A program made the translations under genes and the position numbers. DNA of 64,000 bases from NCBI RefSeq assembly GCF_014648515.1, contig NZ_BMRG01000023.1, forward strand, positions 22,897-86,896, in the 5' to 3' direction. Positions 50,167 to 57,476 of this stretch are shown here, piece by piece. This DNA is from Saccharothrix coeruleofusca. GTDB lineage: Bacteria; Actinomycetota; Actinomycetes; Mycobacteriales; Pseudonocardiaceae. How positions within the stretch are numbered: position 1 is the first letter of the stretch; each line of letters opens with the position of its first letter. Under the pieces are notes generated by a model. That model did not search any database. It was given only the letters and a program-made list of their open reading frames with translations, and was not told the DNA's origin.

Positions 50167-52359
50167 TCAGTTGCGCGACGGCAGCGAGTCCCACCCCTTG
50201 GCCGGTTCCGGTCGGCCGAACAGGAAGCCCTGCGCGTAGCCGCAGCCCGCGCGGCGCAGCCAGTCCGCCTGCTCCCGCGTCTCGATGCCCTCGGCCACGG
50301 TGACCGCACCCAGCACCTCGGCCAGGTCGATGATGCAGCGCACCACGCCCGCGGTGCGGCCGGTGTCGCCCAGCGCCCTGGTGAACGACTTGTCGATCTT
50401 GACCACGTCGAACGGGTAGCGGTGCAGGTAGCTCAGCGACGAATAACCGGTGCCGAAGTCGTCCAGCGCCACCCGCACCCCGGTTTCGCGCACCGCCATC
50501 AGCGCCCGCATCGCCGCCTCGTCGGCCCACACCGACTCGGTCACCTCGATGGTCAGCCCGTCCGGCGGCAGAGCGGTGGCCTCCAGGGCACGGCCCAGCG
50601 AGGGCAGGAAGCCGGGCGCGGACAGCTGCCGGGTGGACACGTTGACCGTAACGTCCAGCGAGCGGCCCTCCCCGCGCCAGCGCACCGCCTGCGCGCACGC
50701 CGCGGTCAGCACCTGCGCGCCCAGCGGCACGATCAGGCCGGTCTCCTCGGCCAGGCCGATGAACTCCTGCGGCGGCAGCAGTCCGCGTCCCGGCCGCTGC
50801 CAGCGCACCAGCGCCTCCGCGCCGGACACCGCCGAGCTGGTCAGGTCCACGATGGGCTGGTAGTGCAGCACCAGCTGCTCGGTGCCGATCGCGGCGCGCA
50901 GGTCGCGCTTGTCGCGCTGGCGGGCCAGCAGCTCCTCGGCCATCTCCCGGCGGAACAGCCGCGCCCGGCCGCCGCCTTCCCGCTTGGCCACGTACATCGC
51001 GGTGTCCGCGTCGTGCAGCAGCTCGTCAGTGGCGGTGTCGGGCGCGGACACCGCGACGCCGATGCTGGCCCGCATCACCAGGTCGTAGCCCAGATCCGAC
51101 CACGGCTCGCGCAGCGCCGCCAGCGCCGCCGCGGCCAGCCGCAGGCACTCCCGCTCGGTGCCGCCGGGCACCAGCACGGCGAACTCGTCGCCGCCCAGCC
51201 GCGCGGCCACCGCGCCCGGTTCGACCGCGTCGCGGATGCGGTGCGCCGCCGCGACCAGGTACCGGTCGCCCGCGTGGTGCCCCTCGGTGTCGTTGACCTC
51301 CTTGAACTGGTCGAGGTCGAGCACCAGCAGGCCCGCGTCGCCGTCGGCCAGCGCTCGGTCGAGCAGGTGCAGCAGGTGGGCGCGGCCGACCAGGCCGGTC
51401 AGCTCATCGCGCTCGGTGCGGTGGCGCAGCTGGTCCTCCAGCCGTCTGCGCACGCTGATGTCCACCGCCGCGATCAGGGTGCGGTCCGGTCCCATCGCCT
51501 GCTCCACGCGCGCCGGGTGCAGCGCCACCACGCGCTCGACGCCGGGCAGCCGCACCTCCACCGGCTGGTCGCGGCATCCCCGGTCGCAGGCCGCGATGTT
51601 GGGCCCGTGCGGGCACGGCACCGCGGGGGCCGCCACGCCGTCCCAGCCGAGCAGGTCCCTGGCCCGTTCGTTGTGCAGTCCCGGCGTGCCGTCGCCGTCG
51701 ACGAGGACCAGGCCGACCGGGCTGGAGTGCAGCACGGCGGCGGTCGTGGCGCGCGCGTCCTCGGCGCGCAGGTGCGCCAGCTCGGCGCGGCGGGCCACCC
51801 GCACCACCTGGTGCAGCGCGGCGGATTCCAGCACCAGGCCCGCCAGCGGCAGCAGCATCGTCGGCAGCGTGTCGTGGGGGGCCGCCCCGGTGCCCAGCAC
51901 CAGCGAGGCGATCACGCCTGCCAGGTAGCCCACCAGCGCGAAGGCCGCCTCCACGACCAGCCGCTCGCCGCGCAGCGCGCGCTTGGTGGTGACGCCGAAC
52001 AGGAAGCCGATGACCACTTGCGGGGCGGGCAGCAGGAGCAGGGCGGAGGCGGCGATGACGCCCTCCAGCGCGGCGACCCACCGGCTGTCGCCGCGCGGCT
52101 TGAGCCACCACGACCCCAGCACCACCGCGACCAGGGCCACGACGGCGAACCGCGCCGGGTGGTCGGCCTCCAGCACGAGGGTGGTCGCCAAGCCCACGCC
52201 GCCGACCCACGCCACGACGTCGACCAGTGTTCGGATGCGCCGCAACCCGCGGTCACCCACTGAAGTCGTCACGTGTTCCGTCTCCCCCACCACGGCATCC
52301 CGCGCTGCCGGGTCGAAGTTGGCACTATCCGATGCCACGACCAGTTCGGCAACCGCCAT
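50167..52359 (-). CDS. Membrane GGDEF-EAL protein (c-di-GMP)
   Basis: A 730-residue c-di-GMP signalling protein. Five or more hydrophobic segments in residues 45-190 (VDVVAWVGGVGLATTLVLEA, FAVVALVAVVLGSWWLK, TMLLPLAGLVLESAALHQV) form a membrane sensor. A PAS-like domain with cysteines (CPHGPNIAACDRGCRDQP) follows. The GGDEF domain has an intact active site, RLGGDEFAVLV, so cyclase activity is possible. The EAL domain has GAEALVRWQRPG, VNVSTRQL, EVTESVWADEAAM, DDFGTGYSSLSYLHRYPFDV and KIDKSFTR, all catalytic residues present. The start at 52359 gives an extra 30 residues; a GTG near the DRGLRRIR segment is an alternative. Divergent from the GH76 gene. Confidence 0.93.
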   Translation of the reverse strand: MAVAELVVASDSANFDPAARDAVVGETEHVTTSVGDRGLRRIRTLVDVVAWVGGVGLATTLVLEADHPARFAVVALVAVVLGSWWLKPRGDSRWVAALEGVIAASALLLLPAPQVVIGFLFGVTTKRALRGERLVVEAAFALVGYLAGVIASLVLGTGAAPHDTLPTMLLPLAGLVLESAALHQVVRVARRAELAHLRAEDARATTAAVLHSSPVGLVLVDGDGTPGLHNERARDLLGWDGVAAPAVPCPHGPNIAACDRGCRDQPVEVRLPGVERVVALHPARVEQAMGPDRTLIAAVDISVRRRLEDQLRHRTERDELTGLVGRAHLLHLLDRALADGDAGLLVLDLDQFKEVNDTEGHHAGDRYLVAAAHRIRDAVEPGAVAARLGGDEFAVLVPGGTERECLRLAAAALAALREPWSDLGYDLVMRASIGVAVSAPDTATDELLHDADTAMYVAKREGGGRARLFRREMAEELLARQRDKRDLRAAIGTEQLVLHYQPIVDLTSSAVSGAEALVRWQRPGRGLLPPQEFIGLAEETGLIVPLGAQVLTAACAQAVRWRGEGRSLDVTVNVSTRQLSAPGFLPSLGRALEATALPPDGLTIEVTESVWADEAAMRALMAVRETGVRVALDDFGTGYSSLSYLHRYPFDVVKIDKSFTRALGDTGRTAGVVRCIIDLAEVLGAVTVAEGIETREQADWLRRAGCGYAQGFLFGRPEPAKGWDSLPSRN

Positions 52360-52428
52360 CCGGGTGAGTCCGCTCCACCAGGCGGCCCATGGTGGGCGAT
52401 CTTGGTGACAGAACCGGACAGAACGCTT

Positions 52429-52442
52429 TTACATCGTTGTAA
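52429..52442. promoter_or_regulatory. Palindrome upstream of GH76 gene
   Basis: TTACA-TCGT-TGTAA (52429-52442) is a perfect 5-bp inverted repeat in an AT-richer spot, flanked by near-symmetric GCTT and AGCG. It lies 91 bases before the GH76 start and 70 from the GGDEF-EAL start. A LacI or GntR-type site is possible. Confidence 0.45.
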
Positions 52443-52532
52443 GCGCAGCTTCGGCGCACTACCGTCCACTCTGCTGGAAAACGCATTCCGGTCCTCTTCG
52501 GACAACCCCGGCGCTTCCCGGCGGAGGCCACC

Positions 52533-54341
52533 ATGCCGACTCCCCTGCTGGTCGCACTGATCACCACCGCGCAGCTGCTCAGCCCGACCGCTCCCACTCC
52601 CGCCGCGACCGTCTGCTTCCTGGCCTGCGACGCCTTGGACCCCTCGCAGGCCAGGGAGGAGGAGTTCCCGGTGCCGGAGAAGCGGCTCAACGGCCGTCTC
52701 CTGGTGCTGCACGTGTCCGACGCCGACGGCATGGCGTGGGGCAGCATCGACGAGGGGACGCCAGGCGACTCGGTGTGGCTGGACCGCTCGTGGGACGGCG
52801 GCGTCACCTGGGAGCCCCTGCTGGGCAGGGCAACCGTGCCCGGCACGCGGACGGGCACGCGCACGCTGATGCACAACGTGAGCGACCCTGCCGGGCACCG
52901 GCGCGGCCTGATCCGCGCGTGCGGTGACGCGGGAGCGGTGGCGTGCACCGACTGGATCTACCCCGTGGTGTGCGACGTGCTGTGCGATCACGTCGACGCG
53001 AGCCTGGCCGCCGGTGACGTCCAGCCGGTCGCCCCGACCACCTTGCACGGCCGCACGATCCGCCTGCACGTGGACGCGAGGGCGATGGCTTGGGGAACGG
53101 TCGAGACAGGCGGTCCCGGTGACGAGGTGTGGCTGGACCGCTCGTGGGACGAGGGCGCGAGCTGGCCGGGCGGTTCGTCGTTGGGCCGCACCGCCGTCAT
53201 CTCCGGCACTTCGACCCGCACGACCATGTTCGCCACGCGCGACCCGCGCGGGCGCCACTACGGCGGCGCGGTCCGCGCGTGCGGACGCGCGGCGGGGAGC
53301 AACGAGGGCAGCTGCACGGCGTGGGCCCGCCCAGCTCCGACTCGGGCCGATGGCGCGGCGGAAGCGCTGATGTACTCGTACCGTCCCCACGAGGGGTGGT
53401 GGGCCAGCAGCTGGTGGAACTCGGCGGCCACGCTGACCGCGCTGGTCGACTACGCGGCGCGGACCGGGAACCGCCGCTACGACTGGGTCGTGGCGCGCAC
53501 CTTCGACGTCAACCGGGGCGTCTTCCCCGCCGGGCAGCGCGGCAGCGACCCCATCGAGGGCGACTTCGTCAGCCGGGCCATCGACGACAGCGCGTGGTGG
53601 GGGCTGGCGTGGATCGCGGCCTACGACCACACCGGCGAGCGGCGCTACCTGGACATGGCGGCGACCATCGGGGCTTATGTGCACCAGTACTGGGACACCG
53701 GGACCTGTGGTGGCGGCGTGTGGTGGGACCGCGAGCGCACGTACAAGAACGCGGTGACCGCGGGCCTTTACGTGCGCTTGGCCGCGTCGCTGCACCGCCG
53801 CCTGCCCGGTGATGCGGTGTGGTCTCGGCGCACCCGCACCGCGGCGGACTGGTACCTGGCCAGCGGCATGATCAACAGCGCGGGGCTGGTGAACGACGGT
53901 CTGACCGCGGACTGCCGCAACAACGGCTCGACGGTGTGGACGTACAACCAGGGCCTGGGCATCGGCGGCCTGACCGAGGCGTGGCGCGCCACCGGCGATG
54001 CCCGGTACCTGGCCGCGGCCCGGCGGCTGGCCGATGTCGCGCTGGTGAGCCCGGTGCTGACCCGTGGCGGGGTGCTGACCGAGTCGTGCGATGTCGGGCA
54101 GCGCAGCTGCGACGACAACCAGAAGCAGTTCAAGGGCATCTTCGCGCGCTACCTGGCCGACCTGGCGCGGGTGACCGGCTCGGCGGCCCACCGGGCCTAC
54201 GCCCAGCGGCAGTCGGACTCGATCTGGACCACCGATCGCGACGCGCTCAACCGGTTGGGGCAGCGCTGGGCGGGCGGCACCCCGAACCAGCTCGACTGGC
54301 GCACCCAGGCCAGCGCGCTCGGCGGCGTCCTGGTCCGCTGA
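52533..54341 (+). CDS. Secreted GH76-family glycosidase with duplicated N-terminal modules
   Basis: A 602-residue exported protein. A short signal peptide (LLVALITTAQLLSPTAPTPA, cleavage near PAAT) is followed by two related beta-rich modules of about 120 residues (around 27-145 and 146-270) that share VWLDRSWDGGVTW and VWLDRSWDEGASW plus GTxTRTxMxxxxDPxGxxxGxxxRACG and paired cysteines. The GH76 domain (about 275-602) is an (alpha/alpha)6 barrel with the catalytic DD in AIDDSAWWGLAWIAAYDHTG. GH76 enzymes cut alpha-1,6-mannan, as in fungal cell walls. ATG 52533 with GGAGG just upstream. It should degrade yeast or fungal mannan outside the cell; the duplicated modules are probably binding domains of a kind I do not recognise. 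Confidence 0.9.
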   Translation: MPTPLLVALITTAQLLSPTAPTPAATVCFLACDALDPSQAREEEFPVPEKRLNGRLLVLHVSDADGMAWGSIDEGTPGDSVWLDRSWDGGVTWEPLLGRATVPGTRTGTRTLMHNVSDPAGHRRGLIRACGDAGAVACTDWIYPVVCDVLCDHVDASLAAGDVQPVAPTTLHGRTIRLHVDARAMAWGTVETGGPGDEVWLDRSWDEGASWPGGSSLGRTAVISGTSTRTTMFATRDPRGRHYGGAVRACGRAAGSNEGSCTAWARPAPTRADGAAEALMYSYRPHEGWWASSWWNSAATLTALVDYAARTGNRRYDWVVARTFDVNRGVFPAGQRGSDPIEGDFVSRAIDDSAWWGLAWIAAYDHTGERRYLDMAATIGAYVHQYWDTGTCGGGVWWDRERTYKNAVTAGLYVRLAASLHRRLPGDAVWSRRTRTAADWYLASGMINSAGLVNDGLTADCRNNGSTVWTYNQGLGIGGLTEAWRATGDARYLAAARRLADVALVSPVLTRGGVLTESCDVGQRSCDDNQKQFKGIFARYLADLARVTGSAAHRAYAQRQSDSIWTTDRDALNRLGQRWAGGTPNQLDWRTQASALGGVLVR

Positions 54342-54370
54342 CCACTTCCGCTGGCGTGCCCACCGGTTCG

Positions 54371-54880
54371 TCACCGCCCGAGGGCGGACGCCACCTCCTC
54401 CCCCAGCGCCGTCGCGAGCGCCGCCATCTCCTCCGGCGGGATCTCCAGGTAGCCGTGGTCCGCCGAGAAGGCAGCGATCTGCTGCCGCTCATAGGGCACG
54501 CCCGGCGGCAGCGGTGCGAGGTGCCAGTGGACGTGCCGGTTGCCCTGCTGGCTGCCCAGGCTCAGCACGTACAGCCGTTCGGTGGGGACGAGGCGCGGCA
54601 GCGCCTGGCCGACCGCGTGGACCACGCGCTGCAACTCCAGGTACTCCTCCACCGGGAAGTCGCCGATGACGTGCTCGTGGTGGTCGACCGGCGCCACCAG
54701 CACGTGTCCCCGCATGAAGGGGAACTTGCTGAGGAACACGATCGCCCGCTCGTCGCGGTGCGCGACGTGGTGGGGGTAGTCGGGGTTGTCCGCCAGCACC
54801 TCGCAGATGAAGCAGGCCCTGCGGACCAGCTCCAGGTAGGCGTCCTCGTCCCACGGCACGCGGTTCACCCGATCGATCAT
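54371..54880 (-). CDS. HIT family protein
   Basis: A 169-residue histidine-triad protein. The motif RHVHWHLAPL (about 115-124) provides the catalytic triad HxHxH, with CFICEVLADNPDYPHHVAHR near the N-terminus and FPFMRGHVLVAPVDHHEHV before it. HIT proteins hydrolyse or transfer nucleoside phosphoramidates and dinucleotides. No neighbour suggests a particular substrate. The ATG is at 54880; divergent from the PfkB-SurE operon. Confidence 0.94.
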   Translation of the reverse strand: MIDRVNRVPWDEDAYLELVRRACFICEVLADNPDYPHHVAHRDERAIVFLSKFPFMRGHVLVAPVDHHEHVIGDFPVEEYLELQRVVHAVGQALPRLVPTERLYVLSLGSQQGNRHVHWHLAPLPPGVPYERQQIAAFSADHGYLEIPPEEMAALATALGEEVASALGR

Positions 54881-54906
54881 GCCGGCACCGGTCGGACCAC
54901 ACCGAG

Positions 54907-54932
54907 GGATGACGTGGCGACAAAACGGGTAA
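54907..54932 (+). promoter_or_regulatory. Possible stress-type promoter for PfkB-SurE
   Basis: GGAT (54907-54910), 16 bases, GGGTAA (54927-54932). The -10 fits the sigma-B/F pattern but the -35 is poor. The GTG start at 54943 lies 10 bases further, so the mRNA would be leaderless. Weak candidate. Confidence 0.3.
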
Positions 54933-54942
54933 ACCGCCCACC

Positions 54943-55857
54943 GTGACCGGACAAGTTGCAGTCTTCGCGCCCTCGCCCCAGCTCACCATCACCGTCGAGG
55001 ACCTCGACGGCACCCCCGACATCCACCTGCACGCGGGCGGCCAAGGAGTCTGGCAGTCCCGCATGATCGCCTCACTCGGCGTCGACGTCGTGCTGTGCGC
55101 CGCGCTCGGCGGTGAGACCGGCCACGTGCTGCGGCATCTCATCGACGTCGAGCTGCGCGCGCGGGACGTGGCCGCGCGCAACGGTGCCTACGTGCACGAC
55201 CGGCGCGAGGGCGAGCGGGAACCCATGGTGCAGATGCAGCCCGATCACCTGTCCCGCCACGAGCTCGACGACCTCTACGAGATGACGCTGGTCGAGTCGC
55301 TGCGCGCCGGGGTGGCCGTGCTCAGCGGTCCCAGCGACGACGTGGTGCCCGACGAGCTGTACCAGCGGCTCACCGCGGACCTGCGGGCCAACGGCTGCGA
55401 GGTGGTGGTCGACCTGTCCGGCGGCAGGCTGGCCGCCGCGCTGGAGGGCGGGCCGTCGATCCTCAAGGTCAGCCACGACGAGCTGGTCGAGGACGGGTTG
55501 GCCGACTCGGCCGAGGTGCCCGACCTGGTCAAGTCCTGCTACCGGCTGGCCGAGTCGGGGGCGCGGGCGGTGGTGGTGTCGCGGGCCGCGGACCCGACCC
55601 TGGCGCTGATCGAGGGCGAGCTGTTCACCGTGGAGGTTCCGACGCTGTCCACAGTGGATACCCGTGGTGGTGGCGACTCCATGACCGCCGGGCTCGCCGC
55701 GGGCACGGCCAGGGGCGACTCGCTGCACGAAGCCCTTCGGCTGGGCGCGGCGGCGGGCGCGCTGAACGTGACCCGGCACGGGCTGGGCACCGGCAGCGGC
55801 GAGGGCGTCGCGGAGTTGACCGGCCGGGTGGAACTGCGTCCGCTGGAGGAAGCGTGA
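54943..55857 (+). CDS. PfkB-family (1-phosphofructokinase-like) kinase
   Basis: A 304-residue ribokinase-fold kinase. The substrate side shows HLHAGGQGVWQSRMIASLGV, and the C-terminal signature with the catalytic Asp is VDTRGGGDSMTAGLAAGTAR (about 241-260). It phosphorylates a sugar or sugar phosphate; closest in style to hexose kinases of the 1-phosphofructokinase group. The start is GTG at 54943. Its stop overlaps the GTG of surE (GTGA), so both are coupled. A pairing of a PfkB kinase with a SurE nucleotidase suggests handling of a phosphorylated metabolite; not a known pathway to me. Confidence 0.88.
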   Translation: MTGQVAVFAPSPQLTITVEDLDGTPDIHLHAGGQGVWQSRMIASLGVDVVLCAALGGETGHVLRHLIDVELRARDVAARNGAYVHDRREGEREPMVQMQPDHLSRHELDDLYEMTLVESLRAGVAVLSGPSDDVVPDELYQRLTADLRANGCEVVVDLSGGRLAAALEGGPSILKVSHDELVEDGLADSAEVPDLVKSCYRLAESGARAVVVSRAADPTLALIEGELFTVEVPTLSTVDTRGGGDSMTAGLAAGTARGDSLHEALRLGAAAGALNVTRHGLGTGSGEGVAELTGRVELRPLEEA

Positions 55858-56603
55858 GGGTTGTGGTGACCAACGACGACGGCATCGACTCGCCGGGGCT
55901 GCTGGCGCTGGCGGGCACCGCGCGGGAGCACGGCTGGGACGTGGTCGTCGCCGCGCCCGCGCGGGAGTCCAGCGGCACCAGCGCCGGGCTGACCGCGGCC
56001 GAGCACGGGCGCAGCGTCGCCGTCGAGCGCCGGGAGCTGGCAGGCCTGCCGGGGGTGCCCGCGTTCGCCGTGGCCGCGCACCCCGGCCTGATCGCGCTGG
56101 TGGCCTGCCAGGGCGCGTTCGGCGACCCGCCGGAGGTGGTGCTGTCGGGGGTCAACCGGGGCGCGAACATCGGCCGGGCGGTGCTGCACTCGGGCACCGT
56201 CGGCGCGGCGCTGACCGCGTCGATCAACGGCGCGCGGGCCATGGCGGTGTCGCTGGACGTCGGCTTGGGCGACCCCGACGAGGTGGTGGAGTACCACTGG
56301 GGCACCGCGACGGCCGTGGCGCGCGGGGTGTTCGAGCGGTTGGTCGCCCTGCCGCCGGGTGTGGTGCTCAACCTCAACGTGCCCAACCGGGAGCGGGTGG
56401 GGCCGCCGCTGCGGGCCGGGCTGGCCGAGTTCGGCGCGGTGCAGACGCGCCTCAAGCAGGTCGGGGACGGCGGCATCGACGTGGCGCCGCTGGTGGTGGA
56501 GGGCGAGCTGCCGCCGGGCAGCGACGCCGCGCTGCTGGCGCAGGGCCACCCCACCGTCACGCCGCTGCGGTCGGTGGCCGAGGATCTCGAGGTGGAGCTG
56601 TGA
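55854..56603 (+). CDS. surE: 5'/3'-nucleotidase SurE
   Basis: A 249-residue SurE phosphatase. The metal-binding N-terminus is VVTNDDGIDSPGLLALAGTA and the second signature is LSGVNRGANIGRAVLHSGTV. It removes phosphate from nucleoside 5'- or 3'-monophosphates and polyphosphate ends. Typical length, all ligands present. GTG at 55854 overlaps the preceding stop. A hairpin at 56650-56668 follows. Confidence 0.95.
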   Translation: MRVVVTNDDGIDSPGLLALAGTAREHGWDVVVAAPARESSGTSAGLTAAEHGRSVAVERRELAGLPGVPAFAVAAHPGLIALVACQGAFGDPPEVVLSGVNRGANIGRAVLHSGTVGAALTASINGARAMAVSLDVGLGDPDEVVEYHWGTATAVARGVFERLVALPPGVVLNLNVPNRERVGPPLRAGLAEFGAVQTRLKQVGDGGIDVAPLVVEGELPPGSDAALLAQGHPTVTPLRSVAEDLEVEL

Positions 56604-56649
56604 GCCTCCCCGACGGGTGCGGATCGCGTGCCCGCGCGAATCCGGTCAA

Positions 56650-56668
56650 CCGAGCGCGATGCGCTCGG
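56650..56668. terminator. 8-bp hairpin between surE and the MarR gene
   Basis: CCGAGCGC-GAT-GCGCTCGG: perfect 8-bp arms, 3-base loop, 46 bases after the surE stop and 56 before the MarR stop on the opposite strand. Confidence 0.55.
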
Positions 56669-56724
56669 AAACGAGGAGAAGCGCACAGGTGTGGCAGTGC
56701 GCGGAGATCGCCGCGAACGGGGGG

Positions 56725-57186
56725 TTAATCACGTCCGCTGTGGTGCCGGAGGACTTCACCCAATAATCGGGTCAGCTGCTCCCGCTCGGGAAGTGACAGG
56801 GGTGCGAGCAGTTCCTCTTGGACGCGCGCCAGCCGCCGTTCCTGCCTGCGCAGCTGGCGTCGGCCCGCCGCGGTGATGGTGACCGTGTTGCGCCTGCGGT
56901 CGACGGGGTCGGGGGTGCGCTCGACCAGGCCGCGGTCGGCCAGCTCGTTGAGCGCGGCGACCACGTCGCTGAGGTGGATGCCGCTGCTGCGGCCCAGGGT
57001 GGCCTGGCTGACCGGGCCGATCCGGTCCAGCTCGGCCAGCAGCCGGAAGTGGTGCCCGCGCGCGTCGACCGCGGCCAGCCCGTCGGTCACCAGGCGGTGG
57101 GCGTGCAGGGCGGTCTGGGTGATCAGCCAGCTGGGCAGGGTCACCCACTTGGCGGCCGGGTCGGGGGCCGGGGCGCGCGTGTCCAT
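56725..57186 (-). CDS. MarR-family transcriptional regulator
   Basis: A 153-residue winged-helix repressor. The HTH is QATLGRSSGIHLSDVVAALN and the wing RGLVERTPDPVDRRRNTVTI, typical of MarR proteins sensing phenolics or oxidants. ATG 57186 is preferred; a GTG at 57195 is only three codons upstream. The region ahead of it contains three 15-bp palindromes, and the gene on the far side points toward it, so those sites serve this gene alone: strong sign of autoregulation. No target gene in tandem or divergent position is seen. Confidence 0.93.
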   Translation of the reverse strand: MDTRAPAPDPAAKWVTLPSWLITQTALHAHRLVTDGLAAVDARGHHFRLLAELDRIGPVSQATLGRSSGIHLSDVVAALNELADRGLVERTPDPVDRRRNTVTITAAGRRQLRRQERRLARVQEELLAPLSLPEREQLTRLLGEVLRHHSGRD

Positions 57187-57207
57187 GGCAGCCACCCTAA
57201 TCAGCTC

Positions 57208-57281
57208 GTTGGACCGACCAATGTTTCCCGGAAATGGTTGGCCCGGCCAACGTTCCGATCGCGAATGTTGGCCGGGCGAAC
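57208..57281. promoter_or_regulatory. Three-site operator array before the MarR gene
   Basis: GTTGGACCGACCAAT (57208-57222), GTTGGCCCGGCCAAC (57237-57251) and GTTGGCCGGGCGAAC (57267-57281). The middle copy is a perfect 7-1-7 palindrome, the outer ones near-perfect. They repeat every 29-30 bases, about three helical turns, so all face one side of the DNA. The linker between the first two contains the exact palindrome TTTCCCGGAAA (57224-57234). Likely binding sites of the MarR protein. Confidence 0.75.
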
Positions 57282-57476
57282 AGCGAACGCGGTGATCACA
57301 GCGGACGCCCGCGGGCCGAGCCCGAGGGCCCGACGGGCAGGTGGGTCCGCACCGCCCGCTCCGACGGGTCGTCGGGGATCGGACGGGACTACGGCATCCC
57401 GCTGTCGCGGGTGCGGGACCTCGTCGGCCGGGCGGTGGTGGGCGACGCGGTCAGCGCCGTCCACCACCGGTTCGGA
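57282..57476. other. Region between MarR operators and dehydrogenase stop
   Basis: About 195 bases. A plus-strand frame with high third-position GC (GRDYGIPLSRVRDLVGR, GDAVSAVHHRF) has no start or ribosome site and may be a fragment of a lost gene. Nothing firm. Confidence 0.25.

Noticed and set aside
57300-57476. Possible small plus-strand gene (GRDYGIPLSRVRDLVGR)
   Set aside because: High third-position GC but no start or ribosome site, and the frame continues as a shadow of the dehydrogenase gene. At best a fragment.
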